64,000 bases of DNA from JABCZH01 sp963803775 (GTDB lineage: Bacteria; Acidobacteriota; Terriglobia; Terriglobales; Acidobacteriaceae), in assembly GCA_963803775.1 (NCBI GenBank), contig CAWDNS010000007.1:1178001-1242000 (forward strand), written 5' to 3'. The notes beneath the pieces are model-generated. The model ran no database searches. It saw nothing but the letters and a program-made list of their open reading frames with translations, and was not told the origin of the DNA. A program made the translations under genes and the position numbers. Positions 34,643 through 42,588 of this stretch are shown one piece after another. The number at the start of each line of letters is the position of its first letter. Position 1 is the stretch's first letter.

Positions 34643-35824
34643 CTATGGTATAGGCCGAGACCAGACCTCAGACAAAAAACGGGCCCCTCTCCCAAGTGCA
34701 ATAGAATGACGCACCGCGCGCATCGTGTCAAGGTAGAAGCTGAGGTTGTGGACGGTGTTCAAAACCTGGGCCAAAACCTCGTTCGACGCATACAAATGCC
34801 GGAGATAGGCGCGTGAATACCGCGAACACACCCGGCAGCCGCATTTGGGGTCGAGCGGACCTTCATCTCCCGCGTACCGCGCCTGCTTGATTGATATCTT
34901 TCCTTGTGAGGTAAACAGCAGGCCGTGTCGCGCCGCCCGCGTGGGCAGCACGCAATCCATCATGTCGATTCCCAGCCCTGCGTACTCCACAATTTCTTCT
35001 GGAGTTCCCACCCCCATCAGATATCGAGGCTTGTCAGCGGGCAAATGCGCGATGGTGGACTCCACAACTTCTCTGGTCAAATCACGCGGCTCACCAACGC
35101 TCAGTCCGCCGATGGCGTAACCGGGGAATCCGATCCCAATCGTCCGCTCCGCAGATTCTTTTCTGAGCGCCACATCCATTCCGCCTTGAACGATCCCGAA
35201 GAGCGCCTGGGTCTGATCTGCCCATGTGGGGTGGGCACCCTTGTCCTCCTCGCGTGGGCCGCGGTGCTCGCGCCACGGCACTTGTTCTTTATGTTCCTCA
35301 AAATACTTCCTGCACCGCTCCGCCCAGCGCAATGTCAACTCCATCGACTGGCGCATTCGCGCCGAATCCGCCGGATACTCCGTACACTCGTCGAACGCCA
35401 TAATGATGTCTGCGCCTAAGCCGATCTGAGCCGCCATCGCGCTTTCAGGACTAAAGAAATGCGAGGATCCATCCAGATGCGAACGAAACGTCACACCTTC
35501 TTCCGTGACCTTGCGCAGTTCGTTGAGGCTGAAGACCTGGAATCCACCTGAGTCGGTCAGAATCGCCCGTGGCCACGCCATAAAACGATGCAACCCGCCC
35601 AACTTTCTGACTTGCTCGACTCCCGGCCGGAGATATAGGTGGTAGGTATTTCCGAGAAGAATTTGGACCCCGAGTTCTTCCAGTACATCCTGAGAGACGC
35701 CCTTGACCGACGCCAGCGTCCCGACTGGCATAAACACCGGGGTTTCGATTTCGCCATGAGGGGTAATCAATCTTCCTGCGCGTGCGTCGCCACTGGTGGC
35801 TTCAATTTTGAAGGAAAATGACAC
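34643..35824 (-). CDS. tgt: tRNA-guanine transglycosylase
   Basis: The start is put at the GTG at 35824, giving 393 residues. The open frame to 35866 encodes a stretch (RASAPTWFD) that comes from palindromic repeat DNA and does not fit the family. Motifs include TPHGEIETPVFMPVGT, the catalytic DSGGFQVFSL, GGMDVALRKESAERT, and the zinc site CGCRVCSRYSRAYLRHL. The enzyme exchanges guanine-34 for preQ1 in tRNAs with GUN anticodons. It heads the tgt-yajC-secD-secF cluster; the gap to yajC is 135 bases. Confidence 0.95.
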   Translation of the reverse strand: MSFSFKIEATSGDARAGRLITPHGEIETPVFMPVGTLASVKGVSQDVLEELGVQILLGNTYHLYLRPGVEQVRKLGGLHRFMAWPRAILTDSGGFQVFSLNELRKVTEEGVTFRSHLDGSSHFFSPESAMAAQIGLGADIIMAFDECTEYPADSARMRQSMELTLRWAERCRKYFEEHKEQVPWREHRGPREEDKGAHPTWADQTQALFGIVQGGMDVALRKESAERTIGIGFPGYAIGGLSVGEPRDLTREVVESTIAHLPADKPRYLMGVGTPEEIVEYAGLGIDMMDCVLPTRAARHGLLFTSQGKISIKQARYAGDEGPLDPKCGCRVCSRYSRAYLRHLYASNEVLAQVLNTVHNLSFYLDTMRAVRHSIALGRGARFLSEVWSRPIP

Positions 35825-35854
35825 TGCTGGGATTGTATCGAACCACGTGGGGGC

Positions 35855-35920
35855 GGACGCCCTCATCTGCCAGCGGAGCGAAGCTCCGCAGCGGTCACCC
35901 TCTGTCCCCTCTGTGGTTAG
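35855..35920. repeat. Composite intergenic repeat with half of an ACCACAGAGG palindrome
   Basis: A GTGGGGGCGGACGCCC block is followed by the hairpin GCGGAGC-GAA-GCTCCGC (35873-35889). A single CCCCTCTGTGGTTA arm of the ACCACAGAGG family overlaps the ispF stop (35917-35919). The partner arm is missing. It spans the 90-base gap between ispF and tgt, which run in the same direction, so it may shape or limit read-through. Confidence 0.65.
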
Positions 35921-36384
35921 GTTTTTTTCTCTAGTAACACCACGGCATGCGCAATAGCAGCATTGTCGGTACCCATGCCTTCCGGAGTTTTGGCTTTAAG
36001 CCCGACGCAATCGGCTGGAATATTAAGAAGTCTTGCCACGCTTTCGCGAATAGACGCAGCGTGCGGCCCAATCTTCGGCGCTGCCAGAATCAAAGTGGAA
36101 TCGACATTAACGATGCCATAACCTGCGACCTGCACCCGCTTCAGCGCTTCCCGCAGAAACACCGCCGAGTCCGCCCCCTTCCACTTCGCATCCGACGGCG
36201 GAAACAGCGTTCCGATGTCCGGACCAGCCACTGCACCTAGCAGAGCATCCGTCAAAGCATGCAGCAGTACATCGCCGTCTGAATGTCCGCCCAGACCATG
36301 AGTATGAGGTAACGTCACGCCGCCAATCCTCAGCGGAATGCCAGCCCTGAACTCATGCGAATCCCAACCATAACCAATTCTCAA
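35917..36384 (-). CDS. ispF: 2-C-methyl-D-erythritol 2,4-cyclodiphosphate synthase
   Basis: The 155-residue product is full length. It starts MRIGYGWDSHEF with metal ligands D8 and H10, and has GGHSDGDVLLHALTDALLGA with the third ligand His. The region from D56 to KWKGADS is the flexible substrate loop, and LKAKTPEGMGTDNAAIAHAV closes it. It makes the cyclic diphosphate in the non-mevalonate isoprenoid pathway. ispD lies 44 bases upstream, so the two form an operon. Its stop lies in the half palindrome. Confidence 0.96.
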   Translation of the reverse strand: MRIGYGWDSHEFRAGIPLRIGGVTLPHTHGLGGHSDGDVLLHALTDALLGAVAGPDIGTLFPPSDAKWKGADSAVFLREALKRVQVAGYGIVNVDSTLILAAPKIGPHAASIRESVARLLNIPADCVGLKAKTPEGMGTDNAAIAHAVVLLEKKT

Positions 36385-36428
36385 GCAAACTCCTCATGCG
36401 CGTCCGGATCTGCGCTCATCAGCGTAAA

Positions 36429-37157
36429 TCAGCGGCTCAAATAGAACTCTGCCAACTCCATATCCGCCGGAGTCGTAATCTTTATGTTCCTTGCCGATCC
36501 CATCACCACCGCCACTTCGTGTCCGGATCGTTCCACCAGAGAGGCCTCATCAGTTCCTACAAATCCATCCGCTGTCGCTTCATCGAACGCCTTCTTCAGC
36601 ACATCGTAGCGAAAGCCTTGCGGCGTCTGTGCCATCACCACACGTTCGCGTGGAATCGTCGCCGTGATCACCGCGCCTTCCGCCATGCGCTGCACTTCCT
36701 TGATGGTGTCCACCGCAGGCACTGCCGCAATCGCAGCACCAAACTTCCGCGCGGCTTCGATCACATCGTGAATGATTTCCGCCGTCACAAAAGGCCGCAC
36801 CGCATCATGCACCAGAACAATATCGTCGGGAGCCGCGGAAATCGCTGCCATAGCGTGAGCTACCGACTGCTGCCGGTGCTCGCCGCCTTCAACTAAAAGA
36901 ACTTTTTTCTTAAGAATGTCCTTGACTTTCTTATCCAGACGCGCACGGAAGCCCTCGATTTCATTGGCACGCAGTGCGATGCAGATCTCACCAACTTCAG
37001 TGCTCACGACAAACTTCCGCAGGGTATGAATAAGAACCGGCGTTCCGGCGAGTTCAGTAAATTGCTTGGAAGCAGCAGGCTTCTTGCTCTTGGTGCTCGC
37101 AGCCGAGGCCATACGCGTGCCCAGGCCCGCAGCCGGAATAATGACAACTACCTTCAT
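36429..37157 (-). CDS. ispD: 2-C-methyl-D-erythritol 4-phosphate cytidylyltransferase
   Basis: The 242-residue product has the nucleotide-binding start IIPAAGLGTRM, VLVHDAVRPFVT with the metal-binding Asp, and ETPQGF-like AQTPQGFRYDVL. EASLVERSGHEVAVVMGSARNIKITTPADM lies near the end. Between GTRM and KQF lies an unusual insertion of about 14 residues rich in Ala, Ser and Lys (ASAASTKSKKPAAS); most IspD proteins have only a few residues here. The loop covers the CTP phosphates, so the insertion could affect turnover. It catalyses CTP transfer to MEP and is the first gene of ispD-ispF. Confidence 0.95.
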   Translation of the reverse strand: MKVVVIIPAAGLGTRMASAASTKSKKPAASKQFTELAGTPVLIHTLRKFVVSTEVGEICIALRANEIEGFRARLDKKVKDILKKKVLLVEGGEHRQQSVAHAMAAISAAPDDIVLVHDAVRPFVTAEIIHDVIEAARKFGAAIAAVPAVDTIKEVQRMAEGAVITATIPRERVVMAQTPQGFRYDVLKKAFDEATADGFVGTDEASLVERSGHEVAVVMGSARNIKITTPADMELAEFYLSR

Positions 37158-37425
37158 CGGGGCTGCAAGTATACGAGTGTCACTGGCAGGGTTTCAAATC
37201 GTGTGCGGCAGACTGTCTAGTCCATCTCCCTACTGTGTTTCCATAAGCTCTTTTTTCATCACACCCGGCAGTTTCTACATGATAAAACTGGCTGCCACTT
37301 CCTCTGACTGCGCTGCAAGCCGAAGACCGCCTTTAAGTTACGCCGCATTCTTGCAGCTGGCAACGTGGCACTCCAGTTGCGCAACCAAGAAGAGTTGTTA
37401 AGTCAAGCATGCCTGGAGAGGAAGC

Positions 37426-37845
37426 GTGAACCCGAATCGTGCTTGGTTTTCGTTACTGACTTTTTGCGCGAGCGCGTCGTTTGCGGCGGCGCTCGCTTTG
37501 GCGATCCTGTTCACTGGCGCTGCGGTGGTTTTCGCCGCCGCCACTCCCGCAAGCGCCGTAGCAGAAGAGCCGAACACGCCGGCACCGCAGCCAGTCTTTT
37601 CCGGCGTTATTACTGATGCTCAGTGCGGTGCCCGGCATGACGAACAGTCTGGAAAGAGTCCATCGGAATGCACTCTCGCCTGTCTGCGGAGCGGCGCAAA
37701 GTTCTCATTGGTCGATGGTGATAAAAAATACGCGCTGGAGGGAAATGCCAATGACCTCAGCAAATGGGCCGGGCAAAGAGCCACAATTGCCGGCACTCGT
37801 TCGGGCGACACCATCAAAGTGACTTCAGTCGGCAGTCCGCGTTAA
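37426..37845 (+). CDS. Secreted DUF5818-like protein, function unknown
   Basis: The GTG start follows a GGAGAGG site. The 139-residue product has a long hydrophobic export signal (about 8-38, ending VFAAATPASA). A compact domain follows: VFSGVITDAQCGARHDEQ, SECTLACLRSGAKFSLVDGDKKYAL, then GQRATIAGTRSGDTIKVTSV. The three Cys and the small beta-rich layout match a family common in Acidobacteriota with no known role. The mature protein would be periplasmic or outer-surface. It is convergent with the PIN-TRAM gene; 17 bases separate the stops. The 268 bases upstream show no clear promoter. Confidence 0.6.
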   Translation: MNPNRAWFSLLTFCASASFAAALALAILFTGAAVVFAAATPASAVAEEPNTPAPQPVFSGVITDAQCGARHDEQSGKSPSECTLACLRSGAKFSLVDGDKKYALEGNANDLSKWAGQRATIAGTRSGDTIKVTSVGSPR

Positions 37846-37862
37846 GGCTGCGCCCACAGGAG

Positions 37863-38963
37863 CTACTCCGCTGGCCGGTCCACCATTACAGGCTGCGACT
37901 TTTTTGTTTCGCCATTAGGCACGGACGCTACCGTAGTAGAGACGACCACTGCCGGTCGGGATTCAGTTCGCGACCCTGCCCTCTCATCCCATTTCCCAAA
38001 GATCATTTTCCCTGCCGTCGTCTGCAGCACCGAGGTCACGGAAATATCGATGGTCTTGCCAATCATCTTGCGCGCATTGTCCACCACCACCATGGTTCCG
38101 TCGTCGAGATAGGCCACGCCCTGGTTATATTCCTTGCCTTCTTTTAGCACGAACACTTTCATGACCTCGCCGGGTAGCACGATGGGCTTGAGCGAATTGG
38201 CCAGTTCGTTGATGTTCAGAACGTCCACGCCTTGCAGTTGCGCCACCTTGTTGAGATTGAAATCGTTGGTAATAATCTTGCCTTCATATAGCTTGGCCAG
38301 TTCGATCAACTTGAGGTCCACCTCACGCACCGCAGGGAAATCGTCCTCCACAATCTGGATTTGAACGGAAGCGCCTTTCTGTAAGCGCTGAAGAATATCC
38401 AGACCACGCCGTCCGCGATTGCGCTTCAGGGAATCGGCCGAATCCGCCACCAGTTGCAACTCGCGGAGTACGAATTGCGGAATCACGATCAGTCCATCGA
38501 GAAAACCGGTTTCGGCGATGTCGGCGATGCGCCCATCGATGATGACGCTGGTGTCGAGGATCTTGTAACTCCTCTTCGATTGTTTTTCCCCGCCGAAAAC
38601 TCCGCCCAGCGCCGCCAGGTTCAACAAGTCGCCCTTGTTTGCGCCGACGATCAGCCCGACATAGGCCATCAGCAACATCACCATGATTTGCAGGAAGCTT
38701 TGAGTGTGCCCCGCGGGAATGCTGCTGCGGATTACTAGGGCAAACAGGTAGGCGCCGAAGATTCCTAAGATGCTGCCAATCGCCGCCCCAATCAGCCGCG
38801 TCAGGCTCATCAGCCGCAGCCGCCATTCGAAGATCACGATCGCCAAACCGAGCAGAGCACCCACTGCCGCATCTACTCGGGGATCCAAACCGAACGGCTG
38901 AATCAGAAAGCAAGTAATCGCAACGAAAATAACAAATAAAAGACGAACTAATATTAAGTCCAC
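37863..38963 (-). CDS. Membrane-anchored PIN-TRAM domain nuclease-like protein (YacL type)
   Basis: The GTG start at 38963 is chosen because GGAGG lies eight bases upstream; the frame is open to 39050. The 366-residue product has four hydrophobic segments in about the first 115 residues. A PIN domain starts ILDTSVIIDGRIADI (first catalytic Asp) and includes KLYEGKIITNDFNLNKVA. A TRAM domain follows (LPGEVMKVFVLKEGKEYNQGVAYLDDGT). PIN domains cleave RNA and TRAM domains bind it; B. subtilis YacL is the model of this layout and is not linked to an antitoxin. The Val/Thr/Ser-rich tail is disordered. Confidence 0.88.
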   Translation of the reverse strand: MDLILVRLLFVIFVAITCFLIQPFGLDPRVDAAVGALLGLAIVIFEWRLRLMSLTRLIGAAIGSILGIFGAYLFALVIRSSIPAGHTQSFLQIMVMLLMAYVGLIVGANKGDLLNLAALGGVFGGEKQSKRSYKILDTSVIIDGRIADIAETGFLDGLIVIPQFVLRELQLVADSADSLKRNRGRRGLDILQRLQKGASVQIQIVEDDFPAVREVDLKLIELAKLYEGKIITNDFNLNKVAQLQGVDVLNINELANSLKPIVLPGEVMKVFVLKEGKEYNQGVAYLDDGTMVVVDNARKMIGKTIDISVTSVLQTTAGKMIFGKWDERAGSRTESRPAVVVSTTVASVPNGETKKSQPVMVDRPAE

Positions 38964-39067
38964 GTGCACTTCCTCCCGGGACCGTAAGGCTAGTTGAACC
39001 CAGTCCCGCACTGGCCGCCACTTTCTGAAAGCCACTAGCGTGCCAGTCATCTATTCGCGGAGCATTT

Positions 39068-39229
39068 ATGAGAGAACTTGCTATGAAACCGCGCTCCGCC
39101 CCGCCTCACATCTGGCAGGAAACTCACTACTATGCCCCTGAAGTATATACCCGAGCTGAAACGGTCACGATTACGCCGGTCACAAGCGCGGGTTGGACTA
39201 ACCCGCATGGAAAGCTCAAGGCCGCGTAG
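39068..39229 (+). CDS. Possible 53-residue protein of unknown function
   Basis: An ATG at 39068 opens a 53-codon frame to a TAG at 39227, beginning MRELAMKPRSAPPHIWQ and containing a THYYAPEVYTRAETVTITP stretch. It has no signal peptide or hydrophobic segment. A plausible but weak ribosome site (GGAG) lies upstream. It lies in the divergent gap between the PIN-TRAM gene and the oxidoreductase. It may be a real small gene or chance; I found no family. Confidence 0.3.
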   Translation: MRELAMKPRSAPPHIWQETHYYAPEVYTRAETVTITPVTSAGWTNPHGKLKAA

Positions 39230-39246
39230 CTGTTAGACTTTTCTCC

Positions 39247-40203
39247 ATGAAAGCGATTGTCATCAGCCGCTTAGGTGGTCCGGAAGTGCTGGAGATTCGC
39301 AACATGCCTGAGCCCGAGGCCGAGGCTAGTCAAACCCTGGTACGCGTCGAGGCTGGCGGGCTCAACTTTGCCGATCTACTTATGTCGGCTGGCGGCTACC
39401 CGGGAACTCCGAAGCCTCCGCTGATCGCCGGACGTGAATTCTGTGGAACTAGAGAAAGCGATGGCCAGCGCCTCATGGGCTATACCCAATGGGCGGCTTT
39501 CGCCGATTTCGTCGCCGCCCCGTCGCAGTTGCTGTGGCCAGTCCCGCTGGGATGGAGTGTGGAAGAAGCCGCTGCTTTCCCGGTGAATTACTTTACGGCA
39601 TATTTCGCTTACTGGAAGTCGGGTCTGCTGACTCCCGCAAAGAAGGCGCCTCGGGTTTTGATCCATGCAGCCGCCGGCGGGGTGGGGACCGCAGCCGTGC
39701 AGATCGGCAAACTGCTGGACGTGGAAATGTACGGGACCTCGTCTTCTGATGAGAAGCTCGCCCGCGCGACCGAGCTCGGACTGCAACATGGCATCAACTA
39801 CAAAAAGAATGACTACGAAGAAACTGTTCGAGATCTCACCCATGGCGAAGGCGTCGACGCCGTTTTTGAAATGCTGGGCGGCGAGCACACCAACAAAAGC
39901 GCTCGCTGCTTGCGAGACTTTGGCCGCGTGATCGTCTACGGAAGCGCCACTGGAGAGAAATCGTTGCTTGACACTCGCCTGCTGTATGCCAAAGGTGGCA
40001 GTGTGCACGGACTGTGGCTTACATATCTGTCAGCAAATCGCGAGTTGATGAGCGAAGCCTGGAAGCAGCTTGCGGCGTGGACCGCCGAAGGACATTTGCG
40101 TCCCGTAATCGGCAGCGTCTTTCCCATGGAGAAAGCCGCTGATGCATACCGCTTGCTGAGCGAAGGAAAAAGTTTCGGCAAAGTCATTTTGAGAATCCCG
40201 TAA
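39247..40203 (+). CDS. Zinc-independent quinone oxidoreductase-like (MDR superfamily) enzyme
   Basis: The 318-residue product has the medium-chain dehydrogenase fold. The N-terminal GroES-like part is MKAIVISRLGGPEVLEIRNMPEP, then LNFADLLMSAGGYPG, with no zinc-ligand Cys. The Rossmann part begins at about 137 with VLIHAAAGGVGTAAVQ and continues with HGINYKKNDYEE and a GEGVDAVFEMLGG segment. Such enzymes reduce quinones or enones with NADPH. A hairpin with 9-bp arms follows 20 bases after the stop (40223-40252). It has no obvious operon partner. Confidence 0.85.
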   Translation: MKAIVISRLGGPEVLEIRNMPEPEAEASQTLVRVEAGGLNFADLLMSAGGYPGTPKPPLIAGREFCGTRESDGQRLMGYTQWAAFADFVAAPSQLLWPVPLGWSVEEAAAFPVNYFTAYFAYWKSGLLTPAKKAPRVLIHAAAGGVGTAAVQIGKLLDVEMYGTSSSDEKLARATELGLQHGINYKKNDYEETVRDLTHGEGVDAVFEMLGGEHTNKSARCLRDFGRVIVYGSATGEKSLLDTRLLYAKGGSVHGLWLTYLSANRELMSEAWKQLAAWTAEGHLRPVIGSVFPMEKAADAYRLLSEGKSFGKVILRIP

Positions 40204-40222
40204 TACGAACGCCGGTAACTGT

Positions 40223-40252
40223 CCGCTTGCGAACGCGCTAATCCGCAAGCGG
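40223..40252 (+). terminator. Hairpin downstream of the oxidoreductase gene
   Basis: CCGCTTGCG (40223-40231) and CGCAAGCGG (40244-40252) form a 9-bp perfect stem with a 12-base loop, 20 bases past the stop codon. No T-run follows, so it could be a rho-dependent end or a stabiliser rather than a classical terminator. Confidence 0.4.
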
Positions 40253-40333
40253 TCACACTCGTCGATTCATGTCGGTACTTTCCCGCAAGGAATCAACAGC
40301 TGCGCGTTCCGTACTGTTGGCATTGTGCGTGCA

Positions 40334-40410
40334 TTGTCACTCTCGTGTTAAGAGTGTGTGAAAACTTGTCACAATTTGTCACGATTGCAGTCTTCTCAAA
40401 TAAACTAAAC
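40334..40410 (+). promoter_or_regulatory. Promoter/operator-like region with three TTGTCAC copies
   Basis: TTGTCAC occurs at 40334-40340, 40366-40372 and 40376-40382; the last two starts are ten bases (one helical turn) apart. The third resembles a -35 element, with the A/T-rich AAATAAACTAAAC following at about 40398-40410 in -10 position, though the spacing (about 19) is long. A 6-bp hairpin (CACTCT...AGAGTG) lies at 40338-40356. I infer the promoter and a possible regulator site for the secreted protein gene at 40799. Confidence 0.4.
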
Positions 40411-40538
40411 AAGTGGCTGCTGTATCCAGCCGCAAATTGCTAACGCTGCGCGGGGCAAGCCGTCCAACTGAGTGATTGCAATTTTAATCAGGAAGGAACT
40501 TTCGAGCATCTAGAAGCGTATTAGCTGATGAAGCAGGA

Positions 40539-40782
40539 AAGCCGGGCAGACCAACCAGCCCGCCCGGCTTAGGAAAAGTTTCAGGGGTTAAGGGACTGGC
40601 TCACACTCGGTTTGGCGGCCCAGGCGAGCGCAATCCCTGTAGCAGAGAGCAGCAGGTCCTTGCGGCCCGGTTGCTTTCTTCTTAACCCCGCTGCAGCATT
40701 CTAGGCCTTTGGCAGAGAAACGCAAGTTTTTTTGCAGGAGGCAGGTCCAAGCCGCCCAGAACCGGTTCCCGACGTTCGGGAA
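40539..40782 (+). ncRNA. Structured 5' leader upstream of the secreted protein gene
   Basis: Three nested inverted repeats lie in the untranslated stretch. AAGCCGGGC (40539-40547) pairs with GCCCGGCTT (40562-40570). GGGGTTAAG (40584-40592) pairs with CTTAACCCC (40681-40689), closing an 88-base inner region. TTCCCGA (40766-40772) pairs with TCGGGAA (40776-40782), just before the AAGGAGAT ribosome site of the 40799 gene. The first hairpin coincides with a 14-codon frame (40527-40571) that has no ribosome site. The whole looks like a regulatory leader, but I recognise no riboswitch class; the c-di-GMP-I and TPP signatures are absent. Bases 40204-40538 otherwise show only the promoter-like region. 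Confidence 0.5.
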
Positions 40783-40798
40783 AGAAAAAGGAGATTGC

Positions 40799-41200
40799 AT
40801 GAAATCCGCAAATATTTCCAAGGGCTTGCTGCTGGGCCTGAGTTTGCTGCTGGCAACGAGCGTGTTCGCAACCAACATCCACAGCTACAAAGGATCGCTT
40901 CAGTTGCAGAATTCCGTGACCGTGAGCGGAAAAACCCTCCCCGCTGGCGATTATTCCGTGAAGTGGGAAGGCACGGGTTCCAACGTGCAATTGAACATTC
41001 TTCAAGGCCGCAAAGTAATTGCCTCAACCTCGGCGCGGGTTGTCGACCTGGATCAGTCCAGCAATTCAGACTCGACCATACTCAAGGACAACGGTGACGG
41101 TAGCAAATCCCTGTCCGAGATTCGTTTCGAAGGCAAGAAGTATGCCCTGGCCATCGGTGACGAGTCAGCGAGTGCGGACATGAGCGGCAGCTCGAGATAA
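40799..41200 (+). CDS. Secreted small protein, function unknown
   Basis: The ATG at 40799 follows a clear AAGGAGAT site. The 133-residue product has a signal peptide (about 1-25, LLLGLSLLLATSVFA). A mature beta-rich domain follows: NIHSYKGSLQLQNSVTVSGK, PAGDYSVKWEG, LNILQGRKVIASTSARVVD, and ILKDNGDGSKSLSEIRFEGKKYALAI. Such proteins recur in Acidobacteriota without known function. The Gly/Ser-rich repeating strands suggest a small extracellular or periplasmic beta-sandwich. It has a long structured 5' leader, a strong ribosome site and its own terminator, all pointing to a regulated, well-expressed single gene. Confidence 0.6.
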   Translation: MKSANISKGLLLGLSLLLATSVFATNIHSYKGSLQLQNSVTVSGKTLPAGDYSVKWEGTGSNVQLNILQGRKVIASTSARVVDLDQSSNSDSTILKDNGDGSKSLSEIRFEGKKYALAIGDESASADMSGSSR

Positions 41201-41216
41201 GAAAGTCTGCTGAAAA

Positions 41217-41246
41217 AATGGGGAGCGCAAGCTCCCCATTTTGTTT
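41217..41246. terminator. Bidirectional rho-independent terminator
   Basis: AATGGGGAGC (41217-41226) and GCTCCCCATT (41231-41240) form a 10-bp perfect stem with a GCAA tetraloop. TTTTGTTT follows on the plus strand. On the minus strand the left flank reads ATTTTTTC, so both strands have a T-run. It lies between the secreted protein gene (plus) and the convergent moeZ-like gene (minus), 16 bases after the former stop. Confidence 0.9.
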
Positions 41247-41304
41247 CGCTGCTGTCCCCGCCTCTTCAATTCGCCGACACCAACCGATTTTCGCCGCAAG
41301 GCCT

Positions 41305-42480
41305 CTAATACTTCGGCATCCGCGGATCCACCCGGTCAGCCCAGGCCAGAATCCCACCTGCCAGGTTGTGCACCTTCTTGAATCCGGCTTGTTGGAGGAA
41401 GTCTACCGCCTTGGCGCTACGCACTCCCGAACGGCAATGCGCCACTATTTCCCGGCTGGAATCGAGTTCGTTCACACGCCGGGGAAGATCACCCAGAGGG
41501 ATCAGATGTCCCCCGATATTGCAGATCTGGTATTCGTGCGGCTCGCGGACGTCCAGCACAAATAAGTCCTCCTTCGCGTCGAGACGTCTTTTCAGTTCTT
41601 CCACCTGGATCTCAGAAATTCCGCCTGTCACAGGTCTCTCCTCACCCCGAATTCCACAAAACTCATCGTAGTCTATCAGCTTTGTGATGATGCGATGCCT
41701 GCCGCAAGCCGGGCAGTCGGGGTTCTTGCGAAGCTTGAGCTCTCGAAACTTCATCGCCAGAGCATCAACTAATAGCAGCCTGCCGATTAGCGAATCGCCT
41801 TTCCCGAGAATCAGTTTGATGACTTCCGTCGCCTGAATCACGCCCACCAGTCCGGGAAGAATCCCCAGTACGCCGCCCTCGGCACAGGAGGGAACCAGTC
41901 CCGGCGGTGGTGGCTCGGGATACAGGCAGCGGTAGCATGGCCCTTCTTCAGTTGCAAAAACGCTGGCTTGACCTTCAAAGCGGAAAATCGATCCGTAAAC
42001 ATTGGGTTTGCCGGTCAGCACACACGCGTCGTTGACCAGATAACGCGTGGGGAAGTTGTCGGTGCCGTCGGCGACAATGTCGAACTCGCGGAACAGATCG
42101 AGCGCATTCGCGCTGCTCAGCCGGGTCTCAAACTTCTGAATGTTCACAAACGGATTGATCGCCTTCAATGTTTCCGCTGCGGAATCCAGCTTCTTGCGGC
42201 CCACATCGGCGGTGGTGTGAATGATCTGCCGTTGCAGGTTGGTGTAGTCCACCACATCGAAGTCCACGATCCCCAGCGTACCCACGCCCGCAGCCGCCAG
42301 ATACAACGCCAGCGGCGATCCCAGCCCGCCCGCTCCGATACACAATACCCGCGCGGCTTTAAGCTTCTGCTGCCCGTCCATGCCCACCTCGGGCATGATC
42401 AAGTGGCGCGAATAGCGCAGAATCTCGTCGTTATTTAGAACGGCGGCTTCGGGTTTCACTTCCGGGATGGTGGTAACCAT
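41305..42480 (-). CDS. moeZ: E1-like sulfur-carrier adenylyltransferase with rhodanese domain (MoeZ/MoeBR type)
   Basis: The 391-residue product has a ThiF/MoeB domain (about 15-250). Motifs include RYSRHLIMPEVGMDGQQKL, the nucleotide loop GAGGLGSPLALYLAAAGV, DGTDNFPTRYLVND, the zinc pairs CYRCLYPEPPPP and CPACG, and the activation segment CAEGGVLGILPG. A rhodanese domain (about 290-391) follows, with the active Cys in AHCRSGVRSAK. It would adenylate the C-terminal glycine of the neighbouring carrier and convert it to a thiocarboxylate with sulfur from its rhodanese Cys. It is the last gene of the leftward cysM-JAMM-carrier-moeZ set. Confidence 0.93.
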   Translation of the reverse strand: MVTTIPEVKPEAAVLNNDEILRYSRHLIMPEVGMDGQQKLKAARVLCIGAGGLGSPLALYLAAAGVGTLGIVDFDVVDYTNLQRQIIHTTADVGRKKLDSAAETLKAINPFVNIQKFETRLSSANALDLFREFDIVADGTDNFPTRYLVNDACVLTGKPNVYGSIFRFEGQASVFATEEGPCYRCLYPEPPPPGLVPSCAEGGVLGILPGLVGVIQATEVIKLILGKGDSLIGRLLLVDALAMKFRELKLRKNPDCPACGRHRIITKLIDYDEFCGIRGEERPVTGGISEIQVEELKRRLDAKEDLFVLDVREPHEYQICNIGGHLIPLGDLPRRVNELDSSREIVAHCRSGVRSAKAVDFLQQAGFKKVHNLAGGILAWADRVDPRMPKY

Positions 42481-42588
42481 AAGAACCTCTACTGTTGGAT
42501 TTCGGGGATTTGCGAACTGCTGGAATTACCGACAACAGCAACAACAGCGGCGGGTTTGGCAGGTGGCATTCATTGGACGGCGATCCAT

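Noticed and set aside
40584..40689. c-di-GMP-I or TPP riboswitch in the leader
   Set aside because: The conserved cores (GCAAA/CCGGCC pair for GEMM; CTGAGA and ACCTGAT for TPP) are absent.
40588..41027. Minus-strand frames opposite the secreted protein gene and its leader
   Set aside because: They overlap a plus-strand gene with a clear signal peptide and ribosome site, and lack family features.
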